64,000 nt of DNA from Nocardioides nitrophenolicus (GTDB lineage Bacteria > Actinomycetota > Actinomycetes > Propionibacteriales > Nocardioidaceae), in the NCBI RefSeq assembly GCF_016907515.1, contig NZ_JAFBBY010000001.1, positions 3,720,001 through 3,784,000 on the forward strand, read 5' to 3'. Below the pieces are notes generated by a model that worked only from the letters and a program-made list of their open reading frames with translations, had not been told where the DNA came from and did no database searches. The stretch's first letter is position 1, and the number at the start of each line of letters is the position of its first letter. The translations under genes and the position numbers were made by a program. Shown here one piece after another: positions 45,348 to 54,111 of the stretch.

Positions 45348-45453
45348 TCGGTCGCCGATGTCGACCTGTCGTGCCTCTCTCCCTCGATGTGGTCCATCCG
45401 TCGGCGGAGACGATGCCACCGGTCCGTGGCACGGTGCCACCTACACTGCCGGG

Positions 45454-45921
45454 ATGAGCCACACCGACGTCGCGCGGGCGGTGGTCTCCGCGCCGCCTTC
45501 CCGGGTCTTCGCCGCGCTCGTGGATGAGAAGGCGCGGGTCGAGTGGCTGCCGCCGGACGGGATGTCCGGGCGCTTCACCTGGTTCGACGCCCGAGCGGGC
45601 GGTGGCTACCGGATGGTCCTGGCGTACGACGACCCCGCGCAGCAGGGGAAGTCGGCGGCCAACACCGACGTGGTGGACGTGCGGTTCGTCAGCGTCGAGG
45701 AGCCGTACCGGCTCGTCGAGGAGGCGGACTTCGTCTCCGGTGATCCCGCGCTGGCCGGGACGATGACGATGACCTGGACCCTCGAGCCCGCGCCGGACGG
45801 GACCCTCGTCACCATCACGGCGACGGACGTGCCGGACGGCATCTCGTCCGAGGATCACGCCGCCGCCTTCGCCTCGACCTTGAGCAACCTCGACGGGTAT
45901 CTCGCCGCTGAGCGCGGCTGA
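45454..45921 (+). CDS. SRPBCC/AHSA1-domain protein
   Basis: A 155-residue START-like protein: ARAVVSAPPSRVFAALVDEKARVEWLPPDGM, TWFDARAGGGYRMVL, DVRFVSVEEPYRLVEEADF and GTMTMTWTLEPAPDGTLVTIT form the usual AHSA1 strands with a closing helix. Members bind hydrophobic ligands or act as Hsp90 co-chaperone relatives. A TACACT hexamer at 45442-45447 is 7 bases before the ATG, which suggests leaderless translation. Confidence 0.8.
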   Translation: MSHTDVARAVVSAPPSRVFAALVDEKARVEWLPPDGMSGRFTWFDARAGGGYRMVLAYDDPAQQGKSAANTDVVDVRFVSVEEPYRLVEEADFVSGDPALAGTMTMTWTLEPAPDGTLVTITATDVPDGISSEDHAAAFASTLSNLDGYLAAERG

Positions 45922-45969
45922 TCCGACGCCGGGGAAGAGGTAGTCGAGCCCCCTCCACCACCACGTAGC

Positions 45970-46005
45970 GAGAACCGGCAGGTCGCCTCCGGCCCGCCGG
46001 TTCTC
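45970..46005 (+). terminator. Hairpin related to the tRNA-type terminator at 17919
   Basis: A 15-bp stem (GAGAACCGGCAGGTC against GGCCCGCCGGTTCTC, one mismatch and one wobble) with loop GCCTCC. It shares nearly every base with 17919-17956, including CTCGCGT after the stem. CTCCACCA, like a tRNA 3' end, lies just upstream at 45953-45960. Confidence 0.6.
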
Positions 46006-46100
46006 GCGTCTCCCGCTGCTCCGGGCAGGGGCCGAGCCGCCGTGCGACCGCATGTTTCCGGCACGAAAACTCTCGGTCAGGTGGTTGCCTACATCCAGCA

Positions 46101-46122
46101 ATGCATGCAACAGTGCATGCAT
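46101..46122. promoter_or_regulatory. Inverted repeat at the E1alpha start (candidate GntR operator 1)
   Basis: Perfect 9-bp arms ATGCATGCA and TGCATGCAT with a 4-base spacer (ACAG). The E1alpha ATG at 46121 lies in the right arm. The half-site ATGCA/TGCAT and the 4-base spacer match the site at 59293. Confidence 0.65.
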
Positions 46123-47191
46123 GACGAGATTCACACCGCCGAGCGAGCCGGTCGAGCCGCTGCGGATCCTCGACAGCTCGGGGGCGCTGCTCGGGGAGAC
46201 GGCGATGAGCGATGCGGCCGTGCTCGAGGCCTTCGAGTGGATGCTGCTGACGCGGACCTTCGACCAGAAGGCGACCAGCCTGCAGCGGCAGGGTCGGTTC
46301 GGGACGTTCTCGTCGGTGCGTGGTCAGGAGGCGTCCGTGGTGGGTGCGGCCTCGGCGCTCGACCCGGCGCGGGACTGGATCGCGCCCCAGTACCGGGAGC
46401 TGCCGGCGATCCTGCGCCACGGCATGCCGCTGGAGAACTTCGCGCTCTACTTCATGGGTCATCCGCGCGGCTGCGTGATTCCGGACGACGTCAACATCCT
46501 CCCGATCCAGATCTCCCTGGCCGCTCAGCTCCCGCAGGCGGTCGGCGTCGCGTGGGGGCTGCGGCAGCAGGGACGCGACGGTGTGGTGACCACCTTCGTC
46601 GGGGACGGTGCGTCCTCGGAGGGCGACTTCCACGAGTCGCTCAACCTGGCGGGCGTCACCAAGGCCCCGGTCGTGTTCTTCCTGCAGAACAACGGCTGGG
46701 CGATCTCGACGCCCCGGGCCAAGCAGACGGCGGCGCGGACCTTCGCCGACCGCGCCGCGGGGTACGGCATCCATGGCGCGTACGTCGACGGCAACGACCT
46801 GCTCGCGGTCAACGCGGTGATGGTCGAGGCCGTGGCGCGGGCGCGGGCGGGGGAGGGGCCGACCCTCGTCGAGTCGCTGACCTGGCGTGCCGGGGCGCAC
46901 AACACCGCGGACGACCCGACCAAGTACGTCACCGACGCCGACCACGCCGCCTGGGAGGGCACCGACCCGCTCGCGCGGGTGGAGTCCTACCTGCGGCGTA
47001 CGGGCGCCCTCGCCGACGCCGGGTACGCCGAGATCCAGGCCCGGTGCGTCGCAGAGGTCGATCGCGCGCTGGGTGTCGCGCAGGCGACGCCTGCGCCGGG
47101 CGCCGAGGCGCTCTTCGACCACGTGTACGCCGAGCCGTTCGCGCGCTTCGAGCAGCAGCGCGCCGCCTGGCTCCAGATGCAGGAGGCCTGA
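46121..47191 (+). CDS. 2-oxoacid dehydrogenase E1 component, alpha subunit
   Basis: A 356-residue thiamine-diphosphate enzyme subunit. The ThDP motif is intact: GDG at residues 161-163 and NN at 190-191 (FFLQNNGWAISTP). SSVRGQEASVVGAASALDP, YRELPAILRHGMP and TWRAGAHNTADDPTKY match pyruvate/branched-chain E1alpha. ATG 46121 is chosen because the family N terminus (EPLRILDSSGALLG) starts soon after; an ATG at 46199 would remove it. The frame is open to 46052. It heads the cluster and lies 3 bases before E1beta. The natural 2-oxoacid is unknown. Confidence 0.88.
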   Translation: MTRFTPPSEPVEPLRILDSSGALLGETAMSDAAVLEAFEWMLLTRTFDQKATSLQRQGRFGTFSSVRGQEASVVGAASALDPARDWIAPQYRELPAILRHGMPLENFALYFMGHPRGCVIPDDVNILPIQISLAAQLPQAVGVAWGLRQQGRDGVVTTFVGDGASSEGDFHESLNLAGVTKAPVVFFLQNNGWAISTPRAKQTAARTFADRAAGYGIHGAYVDGNDLLAVNAVMVEAVARARAGEGPTLVESLTWRAGAHNTADDPTKYVTDADHAAWEGTDPLARVESYLRRTGALADAGYAEIQARCVAEVDRALGVAQATPAPGAEALFDHVYAEPFARFEQQRAAWLQMQEA

Positions 47192-47194
47192 GCG

Positions 47195-48178
47195 ATGCCC
47201 GTCAAGACCATGGTCGAGGCGATCCGCGAGACATTGGCGGACGAGATGGCGCGCGATGAGCGGGTCATGGTCATCGGCGAGGACGTGGGCACCCTGGGCG
47301 GCGTCTTCCGTGCCACCGAGGGCCTGCAGGCGAAGTTCGGCGAGCACCGGGTCGTCGACATGCCGCTCGCCGAGGGGGTGATCGTCGGCGCCGGGCTCGG
47401 GCTGGCACTGAGCGGCCTGCGTCCCGTCGTCGAGATCCAGTTCCTCGGCTTCGGCCACCAGGCCTTCCACCAGATCGGCCAGCAGGTCGCTCGACTGCGC
47501 TATCGCTCGGCGGGCCGGCACTCCGTGCCGATGGTGATCCGCGCGCCCTTCGGCGGCGGCGTCCGCACCCCCGAGCTGCACTCCGACGCCTTCGAGGCGT
47601 TCTACGCCCACTGTCCGGGACTCAAGGTGGTCGCGCCCGCCAGCGCCCATGACGCCAAGGGCCTGCTGAACGCCGCGCTCGACACCGACGACCCGGTCCT
47701 CTACCTCGAGCCGCTCAAGGGCTACCGCCTCCAGCGCGACGAGGTCCCCGAGGAGCGGTACGTCGTGCCGCTCGGGAGCTCGCGGGTCGTGCGCGAGGGC
47801 GCTGACCTCACCATCGTCGCCTGGTCCGCCGCGGTCCAGCTGGCGCTCCAGGCCGCCGAGGACCTGGCGGCCGGCGGCATCGACGCGCAGGTGCTCGACC
47901 TGCGCTCGCTCGTCCCCCTCGACGTCGCGGGCATCGCCGCGGCCGTCTCCGCCACCGGGCGGGCCGTCGTGCTCCACGAGGCGCCGTTGACCGGCGGCTT
48001 CGGCGCCGAGCTGGCGGCCACCATCCAGCAGGAGTGCTTCTACGACCTGCTCGCCCCCGTGCACCGGATCTCCGCCCCGGACACGCCCTACCCGCTCGCC
48101 GGGATCGAGGAGGCGTACGTCCCGAGCCGGGCCCGCGTGGTCCGCGAGGTCCGGGCGCTGATGGAGGTGGCCCCGTGA
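47195..48178 (+). CDS. 2-oxoacid dehydrogenase E1 component, beta subunit
   Basis: A 327-residue transketolase-like beta chain: MVEAIRETLADEMARDERVMVIGEDVG, VVDMPLAEGVIVGAGLGLALSG, PMVIRAPFGGGVRTPELHSD and ILEAP-like VVLHEAPLTGGFGAEL are diagnostic. With E1alpha it forms the alpha2beta2 decarboxylase of pyruvate or branched-chain 2-oxoacid complexes. It starts 3 bases after the E1alpha stop and its stop overlaps the E2 GTG (GTGA). Confidence 0.92.
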   Translation: MPVKTMVEAIRETLADEMARDERVMVIGEDVGTLGGVFRATEGLQAKFGEHRVVDMPLAEGVIVGAGLGLALSGLRPVVEIQFLGFGHQAFHQIGQQVARLRYRSAGRHSVPMVIRAPFGGGVRTPELHSDAFEAFYAHCPGLKVVAPASAHDAKGLLNAALDTDDPVLYLEPLKGYRLQRDEVPEERYVVPLGSSRVVREGADLTIVAWSAAVQLALQAAEDLAAGGIDAQVLDLRSLVPLDVAGIAAAVSATGRAVVLHEAPLTGGFGAELAATIQQECFYDLLAPVHRISAPDTPYPLAGIEEAYVPSRARVVREVRALMEVAP

Positions 48179-49353
48179 CCGGACCGGTCGAGTTCCGCAT
48201 GCCCGACGTCGGCGAGGGCATCGCCGAGGCCGAGGTGCTCTCCTGGTTCGTCGAGGTCGGTGCTCGGGTCACCGAGGACGAGCCGATGGTCCAGGTGGAG
48301 ACCGACAAGTCGATCGTCGAGATCCCCGCGCCCGCGACCGGCACCCTGCTCCGGCAGTGCGTCCCGGCCGGCGGCATCGCCCAGGTGGACGAGCTGCTCG
48401 CCGTGATCGGCGACCCGGCCGAGATCGCGCCGACCGCCCCGAGCGCGCCGACCGCCCCGACCGAGCCCGCCCGGCCCGCCGCACCCCACCGTCGCCCGCT
48501 GGCCAGCCCGCACACCCGCCGGCTCGCCGTGCGCCGCGGCATCGACCTCGCCGGTGTCGTCGGCACCGGTCCGCACGGCCGGATCCTCGCCACCGACCTG
48601 GACGCCGCACGGCAGGAGCAGACCCGGCCGGCCGCCGCCACCGGACGTCCGGCCCGCACCCGCGCCGACGAGGTGGTCGAGCTGCGCGGCCTGCGCCGCT
48701 CGATCGCCCGGTCGATGACCGCGGCGCTCACCATCCCGCACGTCACGGAGTTCAGGGAGGTCGATGCCTCCCAGCTCCTCGCCGCCCGCGCGGCGCTCCA
48801 GCCCGGGTTCGAGGCGCAGGGGGTGCGCCTGTCCGTGTTCCCGCTCCTCCTCAAGGCCGTGATCCGGGCGCTCGCGATCCAGCCGTCGATGAACGCGACC
48901 TACGACGCGGACGCGGAGACCCTGACGACGTACGCCGGGGTCCACCTCGGCATGGCCACGGCCACCGACGACGGGCTGATCGTCCCGGTCGTCCGGGACG
49001 CGGACCGGCTCGGCCTGACCGAGCTCACGCTCGAGGTCGAACGGCTCGCGGAGCGGGCCCGGAGCCGCACGGCGACGCCGGAGGAGCTGACCGGCGGCTC
49101 GTTCACGGTGACCAACTTCGGCTCGTTCGGCACTTGGCTGGGCAATCCCGTGATCCGGCCGCCCGAGGTCGCGATCGCGGGCTTCGGCCGGATCACCGAG
49201 AAGGTCGTCGCCGTCGACGGCCAGCCCGTCGTGCGGCCCGTGCTGCCGATCGTGGTCGCGGCCGATCACCGCATCAACGACGGCGCCCACCTCGCCGCGT
49301 TCGTCAACGCAGTCGCCGACGCGGTTGCCCAGCCCCTGCTGCTGCTGTCCTAG
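48175..49353 (+). CDS. 2-oxoacid dehydrogenase E2 (lipoyl acyltransferase)
   Basis: A 392-residue E2 with a single lipoyl domain (MPDVGEGIAEAEVLSWFVEVG; lipoyl Lys 45 in VETDKSIVEI), an Ala/Pro/Thr-rich linker, a peripheral-subunit-binding domain (SPHTRRLAVRRGIDLAGVVGTGPHGRI) and a catalytic domain ending DHRINDG, with His near residue 365. GTG 48175 overlaps the E1beta stop. It transfers the acyl group from E1 to CoA. Confidence 0.92.
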   Translation: MTGPVEFRMPDVGEGIAEAEVLSWFVEVGARVTEDEPMVQVETDKSIVEIPAPATGTLLRQCVPAGGIAQVDELLAVIGDPAEIAPTAPSAPTAPTEPARPAAPHRRPLASPHTRRLAVRRGIDLAGVVGTGPHGRILATDLDAARQEQTRPAAATGRPARTRADEVVELRGLRRSIARSMTAALTIPHVTEFREVDASQLLAARAALQPGFEAQGVRLSVFPLLLKAVIRALAIQPSMNATYDADAETLTTYAGVHLGMATATDDGLIVPVVRDADRLGLTELTLEVERLAERARSRTATPEELTGGSFTVTNFGSFGTWLGNPVIRPPEVAIAGFGRITEKVVAVDGQPVVRPVLPIVVAADHRINDGAHLAAFVNAVADAVAQPLLLLS

Positions 49354-49366
49354 GAGATCCGGACCC

Positions 49367-50815
49367 ATGGTTGTTGGAGAGATGCCCGAGGGCGTCGACC
49401 TGCTCGTCGTCGGCGGCGGACCGGGTGGCTACGTCGCCGCGATCGCCGCGGCCCAGCTGGGCCGCAAGGTGGTGCTGGTCGACGCGGACGGCGAGGACGG
49501 CCTCGGCGGCGTGTGCGTGCGGGTCGGCTGCATCCCGTCCAAGGCGCTGATCGAGCTGGCGGCCCACGTGCACGCCCAACCGGCCTGGGCCGCCCGGGGC
49601 GCACCGGCCGTGACCGCCGATCCCGTCGACCTGGCGAGCTTCCAGGAGTGGCGGCAGGAGGTGGTGGACGGCCTCAACGACGGCGTACGTCGGCTCCTCC
49701 GGCGCGCCGGCGTGGAGGTGCGGCGCGGCTGGTTCCGCTTCACCCGGCCCGACCAGGGGGCGCTGGTGACCGACGCCGACCGGCCGCCCACGCATCTGCA
49801 GTTCACGTCGTGCATCGTCGCGACCGGCTCGCGTCCGATCGAGCTGCCGCTGCTGCCCTTCGACGGCGTCCGCATCGTCTCCTCGACCGAGGCGCTCGGC
49901 CTCACCCGGGTCCCGGGGTCGGTCGCGGTCGTGGGTGGCGGCTACATCGGGCTCGAGCTCGGCACGGCTCTGGCCAAGCTCGGCGCCGACGTGAGCATCG
50001 TCGAGGCGCAGCCGACGCTGCTGCCGACCATGGATCCCCAGATCGGACGACTGGTCGCCCACCGGGTCGAGGAGCTCGGCGTCCGGGTCCTGACCGGCGC
50101 GAAGGTCACCGGCGACACCGGCAGCGCGCTGCAGGTCGGGACCGTCGACGGCGCGGTCGAGCTCGACGTCGAGCTGGTCGTCGTCGCGGTCGGCCGGACA
50201 CCCAACACCGACGACCTCGGCCTCGCGGCGCTGGGCGTCAGCCCCGGAGCCGACGGCCGCCTCGCCGTCGGGGCCGACCTGCTCCTGACGCCGCGGGTCG
50301 CGGCGATCGGCGACATCACTCCCGGCCCCGCCCTCGCCCACAAGGCCAGTGCGGAGGGACATGTCGCGGCCGCCGTGCTGTCCGGTCACCCCGACGCCTT
50401 CGACCCGACGACGATCGCCGCCGTCGTGTTCAGCGATCCCGAGGTGGCCCAGGCCGGCCACACCGCGGCCTCGGCGTCCGCCGCCAGCCATCAGGTGGCC
50501 ACGGCGACCTTCCCGGTCGCCGCGTCCGGACGCGCGCGCACGCTGGGCGAGGGTGCCGGCTTCCTCGAGTACGTCTACGACGAGGCCACCGGCATCGTGC
50601 TCGGGGCCACCGTCGTCGGTCCCCACGCCAGCGAGCTGATCGCGGAGGCCGCGCTCGCGGTCGAGCTGTCCGCCCACCTCGAGGACCTCGCCGGCACCAT
50701 CCACGCCCATCCCACCCTGGCCGAGATGCATCACGAGGCGGCCCTGGTCGGGCTCGGCCGGCCCGTGCACGTCCCGGGCGCCCGGCGCCCCGCCGCGAAC
50801 GGGGACCGGTCATGA
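49367..50815 (+). CDS. lpdA: Dihydrolipoamide dehydrogenase (E3)
   Basis: A 482-residue FAD enzyme. N-terminal VVGGGPGGYVAAIAAAQLG binds FAD. The redox disulphide is Cys 50-Cys 55 in GGVCVRVGCIPSK. VAVVGGGYIGLELGTALAKLG binds NAD, TPGPALAHKASAEGHVAA follows, and HAHPTLAEMHHEA supplies the C-terminal His-Glu pair. AGGAG at 49352-49356 precedes ATG 49367. A cluster-specific E3 completes the complex made by the three upstream genes. Confidence 0.93.
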   Translation: MVVGEMPEGVDLLVVGGGPGGYVAAIAAAQLGRKVVLVDADGEDGLGGVCVRVGCIPSKALIELAAHVHAQPAWAARGAPAVTADPVDLASFQEWRQEVVDGLNDGVRRLLRRAGVEVRRGWFRFTRPDQGALVTDADRPPTHLQFTSCIVATGSRPIELPLLPFDGVRIVSSTEALGLTRVPGSVAVVGGGYIGLELGTALAKLGADVSIVEAQPTLLPTMDPQIGRLVAHRVEELGVRVLTGAKVTGDTGSALQVGTVDGAVELDVELVVVAVGRTPNTDDLGLAALGVSPGADGRLAVGADLLLTPRVAAIGDITPGPALAHKASAEGHVAAAVLSGHPDAFDPTTIAAVVFSDPEVAQAGHTAASASAASHQVATATFPVAASGRARTLGEGAGFLEYVYDEATGIVLGATVVGPHASELIAEAALAVELSAHLEDLAGTIHAHPTLAEMHHEAALVGLGRPVHVPGARRPAANGDRS

Positions 50816-51564
50816 CCGAGCCGCTTCCCGCCGTCGTGCACGCCCGTCCCGGGACGGTCGCGAACGGCTACCCGATCGGGATGCTCTGCGCCCAGTGGAA
50901 CATCCCGTTCGTCCCCGGCGACCTCAACCACGCGGCCACCTTCGACTTCCCGATGCGCTACGTCGAGGTGGACGGCCTGATCGGCGCCGACATCCTGCGT
51001 GGCGACGGCGCGAAGTTCACCGACCTCATGGTGGACGCCGCCCGCGCGCTCGAGGCGGAGGGGGTGCGCGCGATCACGTCCAACTGCGGGTTCATGGCCG
51101 GGTACCAGGGCGTCGTCGCGGACGCCGTCCGGATCCCGGTCTTCCTCTCCAGCCTGCTCCAGCTCAACCTGGTGACCCACCTGGTCGGCCGCGACCGACG
51201 TGTCGGCGTCCTGGCCGCCAACTCACGGGCCGTCACCGAGGACCTGCTCGCCGACGTCGGGTTCGCCGACCACCGGCGGATCGTCGTCCAGGGCCTGGAG
51301 GACTTCCCCCACTTCCGCGAGGTGATCTTCGACGAGGTCGGCCGGATGGAGCCGGCCCGCTTCGCGGCCGAGGTGGTCGAAGGCGCGCGCCGGCTGCAGG
51401 AGGAGCACCCCGACGTCGGCGCGATCGTCGTCGAATGCTCCGACCTGCCTGCCTACTCCGCGGCGATCCGCGCCGCCACCGGGCTTCCGGTCTACGACTG
51501 GGCGTCCTTCATCGACTACGTCCACCACGCCGTCGCGCCGCGGACCTACACCGGCGCCTACTGA
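50812..51564 (+). CDS. Aspartate/glutamate racemase-superfamily protein
   Basis: A 250-residue protein with the two Cys sites of the Asp/Glu/hydantoin racemase superfamily: ITSNCGFMAGYQ and IVVECSDLPAYS. HLVGRDRRVGVLAANSRAVTEDLL is the second-domain start. Members racemise amino acids or hydantoins, isomerise maleate or decarboxylate arylmalonates. Next to a DadA-like oxidase, racemisation of an amino acid substrate is the simplest idea. ATG 50812 overlaps the E3 stop. Confidence 0.8.
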   Translation: MTEPLPAVVHARPGTVANGYPIGMLCAQWNIPFVPGDLNHAATFDFPMRYVEVDGLIGADILRGDGAKFTDLMVDAARALEAEGVRAITSNCGFMAGYQGVVADAVRIPVFLSSLLQLNLVTHLVGRDRRVGVLAANSRAVTEDLLADVGFADHRRIVVQGLEDFPHFREVIFDEVGRMEPARFAAEVVEGARRLQEEHPDVGAIVVECSDLPAYSAAIRAATGLPVYDWASFIDYVHHAVAPRTYTGAY

Positions 51565-51596
51565 CAAGCCATCCAACCGACACCAGGAGAAGACCC

Positions 51597-51986
51597 ATGA
51601 GCGACATCCAGATCGTCACCCCCGCCGGCCTCGGCCCGGCCCTGTTCCCCTACTCCCAGGCCACGGTCGCCAATGGGTTCGTGTTCCTCGCCGGCCAGGT
51701 GGCGCTCGACGACGACAACCAGGTCGTCCACCACGGAGACGCCTACCAGCAGACCCTGGTCGTCCTGGACCGGATGGCGCGGATCCTGGCCGAGGTCGGC
51801 GGCACGCTCGACGACATCGCCACCGCCACCGTCTTCGTGACCGGCCTCGACCAGCTCCCCGCGTTCAACCGGGCCTGGGCCGAGCGGTTCGGCGAGCACC
51901 GGCCCGCGCGCGCCGCGGTGGTCGCCGGCCTGCTCCTCGGCGGCCTCGTCGTCGAGGTGCAGGCGACCGCGATCGCCCGCGGCTGA
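51597..51986 (+). CDS. RidA-family enamine/imine deaminase
   Basis: A 129-residue RidA/YjgF protein: ALFPYSQATVANGFVFLAGQVALD, AYQQTLVVLDRMARILAEVGGTLDDIATATVFVTG and FGEHRPARAAVVAGLLLGGLVVEVQATAIA. The Arg that binds the 2-iminoacid carboxylate is present in HRPARAAV. It hydrolyses imines to 2-oxoacids, exactly what is needed between the oxidase at 52009 and the 2-oxoacid dehydrogenase. CAGGAGA precedes the ATG. Confidence 0.88.
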   Translation: MSDIQIVTPAGLGPALFPYSQATVANGFVFLAGQVALDDDNQVVHHGDAYQQTLVVLDRMARILAEVGGTLDDIATATVFVTGLDQLPAFNRAWAERFGEHRPARAAVVAGLLLGGLVVEVQATAIARG

Positions 51987-52008
51987 GCACGGGGCGGGAC
52001 GCGACACC

Positions 52009-53277
52009 ATGAAGACAGTCGTCATCGGAGGAGGCGTGGTCGGCGTGACCACGGCCTACTACCTCGCGCGCGACGGGCACGACGTCACCGTGCTGGAGAA
52101 GGCAGCCGACCTGGGCACCGACGCCACCGGCGGCAACGCCGGCCTGATCGCGCCCAGCCACTCCTTCGCCTGGGCCTCTCCGCAGGCGCCCAGGATGCTG
52201 GTCAGGTCGCTGATGGGCGAGGCCACCGCGATCCGGGTCAAGCTGAGCCTCGACCCGCGCTTCTTGTGGTGGGGCCTGCAGTTCATGCGGGAGTGCACCA
52301 GCAGGCGGGCGCGCGCCAACACCGTCGTGAAGCTCGGCCTCGCCCAGTACAGCCAGGCCGAGATGTACCGGCTCGAGGAGGAGGAGTCGCTCGCGTACGA
52401 CGTGGTCAAGAAGGGAGCGGTCTACCTGTACCGCGACGAGCGCGAGCTCGAGCTCGGTCTGGAGCGGATGGCGCTGCTCGCCGAGCACGGCCAGGAGGTC
52501 AAGCGTCTCAGCCCGGACGAGCTGGTCGCCCTCGACCCCGCGTTCAAGAGCGCCGCCGAGGTCGTCACGGGCGCCATCCACGGCGTCGGCGACGGGAGCG
52601 GGAACTCCGAGCGGTTCACCGCCGAGCTGGCCGCCGTCTGCGAGGAGAAGTACGGCGTGCGCTTCCGCAGTGGCGTCACCGTCCAGCGGCTGCTGAGCAG
52701 CGGCGACCGGATCACGGCGGTGGTGACCGATCAGGGCGAGATCGCCGCGGACCGGTTCGTCCTCGCCGCCGGCATCCAGAGCCCGATCCTCGCGCGGACG
52801 ATCGGCCAGAGCATCCCGGTCTTCCCCGCGAAGGGCTTCTCCATCACCGCCCGGGTCGAGGACGACTCCGCGACGCCGACCGTCGGCGGCGTCGACGAGA
52901 AGACGCTCGTCGCGTGGTCCCGGCTCGGCGACAGCCTGCGGATCTCCTCGACGGCCCAGTTCGACGGCTACGACCGCAGCTATGTCACCAGCGACTTCGA
53001 CAACATCTTCGCCACCGCCCGGGAGCTCTTCCCGGGCGCGGCCGACTGGTCGACAGCGCAGGTCCGGTCCTGCATGCGGCCGATGACCCCCGACGGCCCG
53101 CCGATCATCGGGCGCGGGCCACGGCACGCCAACCTGTACTACAACACCGGTCACGGTCACATGGGCTGGACGATGGCGTGCGGGTCGAGCCTGCTGCTCG
53201 CGGACCTGATGGCCGGCCGGCGGCCGGCCCTGGAGATGCGGCCCTTCGTGGTGCGTACCCGGAGGAAGGGGCGATGA
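52009..53277 (+). CDS. FAD-dependent D-amino-acid dehydrogenase-like oxidoreductase (DadA family)
   Basis: A 422-residue DAO-superfamily enzyme. N-terminal VVIGGGVVGVTTAYYLARDG binds FAD, ATGGNAGLIAPSHSFAW follows, and the C terminus has RPMTPDGPPIIGRGP and NLYYNTGHGHMGWTMACGS, which is DadA-like. Such enzymes oxidise amino or N-methyl-amino acids to imines and pass electrons to the respiratory chain. It lies between RidA and the SDR and overlaps the latter. The stereo- and side-chain preference cannot be inferred. Confidence 0.88.
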   Translation: MKTVVIGGGVVGVTTAYYLARDGHDVTVLEKAADLGTDATGGNAGLIAPSHSFAWASPQAPRMLVRSLMGEATAIRVKLSLDPRFLWWGLQFMRECTSRRARANTVVKLGLAQYSQAEMYRLEEEESLAYDVVKKGAVYLYRDERELELGLERMALLAEHGQEVKRLSPDELVALDPAFKSAAEVVTGAIHGVGDGSGNSERFTAELAAVCEEKYGVRFRSGVTVQRLLSSGDRITAVVTDQGEIAADRFVLAAGIQSPILARTIGQSIPVFPAKGFSITARVEDDSATPTVGGVDEKTLVAWSRLGDSLRISSTAQFDGYDRSYVTSDFDNIFATARELFPGAADWSTAQVRSCMRPMTPDGPPIIGRGPRHANLYYNTGHGHMGWTMACGSSLLLADLMAGRRPALEMRPFVVRTRRKGR

Positions 53278-54029
53278 GCTCCGTCGCGGTCGTCACCGGT
53301 GGCGCGAAGGGCATCGGCCGGGCGATCTCCCGCCAACTCGCCGACGCCGGCCACGAGGTCGTCCTCACCGGCCGGGACCGAGCGGCGCTGGACGCCGAGG
53401 TCGCCGTGCTCACCGACAGGGGACTCGCGGCGCACGCCCGGCAGCTGGATGTGAGCGACCCGGCATCGGTGGACGCCGCGTTCGACGACATCCACGCCAC
53501 CCTCGGCGCGACCGACGTCCTCGTCAACTGTGCCGGCGTGATCGTGCGCGGCGATGCCGAGACCTACGCCGACGAGGACTGGCTGCGTGTGATCGACACC
53601 GACCTCAACGGAGTGTTCTGGTGCTCGCGCGCCGCGGCCCGTGCCATGCTGCCCGCGGGACGGGGGCGGATCGTCAACGTCGGCTCGGTCGCGGCCTTCG
53701 CCGGCATCTCGGGCCGGGCGTCGTACACCACGGCCAAGGCCGGGCTGTCCGGTCTCACCCGGACCCTGGCCCTCGAGTGGGCCAAGCGCGGGATCCGGGT
53801 CAACACGATCGCCCCCGGCTGGACGATGACCGACATGGTCCGGTCCGGCTTCGACTCCGGTCGCCTCGACCAGCAGGCGCTGGTCGGCCGGATCCCGATG
53901 GGCCGTCTCGCGAGCACCGACGAGATCGCCGCGGTCGCGGTGTTCCTGGCGTCCGACGCGGCGTCGTACATCACCGGGCAGGTACTCCCCGTCGACGGTG
54001 GGTTCACCGTCAACGGCGACTGCCCCTGA
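53274..54029 (+). CDS. Short-chain dehydrogenase/reductase
   Basis: A 251-residue classical SDR. TGGAKGIG is the cofactor loop, NCAG the structural motif, and the catalytic Ser, Tyr and Lys lie in NVGSVAAFAG and SYTTAKAG. VLPVDGGFTVNG is the usual C-terminal signature. ATG 53274 overlaps the stop of the DadA-like gene. The Asp-Arg pattern after the first strands (LTGRDRAAL) suggests NADP(H) preference. The substrate is unknown but presumably belongs to the same pathway. Confidence 0.9.
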   Translation: MSSVAVVTGGAKGIGRAISRQLADAGHEVVLTGRDRAALDAEVAVLTDRGLAAHARQLDVSDPASVDAAFDDIHATLGATDVLVNCAGVIVRGDAETYADEDWLRVIDTDLNGVFWCSRAAARAMLPAGRGRIVNVGSVAAFAGISGRASYTTAKAGLSGLTRTLALEWAKRGIRVNTIAPGWTMTDMVRSGFDSGRLDQQALVGRIPMGRLASTDEIAAVAVFLASDAASYITGQVLPVDGGFTVNGDCP

Positions 54030-54073
54030 GCACTCGGGAAGACGGGTCCGCCCAGTAGGGACTCGCACGCAGC

Positions 54074-54094
54074 GAATGCAGAGCCTCTGCATTC
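54074..54094. promoter_or_regulatory. Inverted repeat before the ABC importer (candidate GntR operator 2)
   Basis: Perfect 9-bp arms GAATGCAGA and TCTGCATTC around GCC, 17 bases before the ATG at 54112. The half-site GAATGCA/TGCATTC is identical to that of the site at 59293, with a wider spacer. Confidence 0.65.
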
Positions 54095-54111
54095 TCGACG
54101 AAGGAGGAGAG

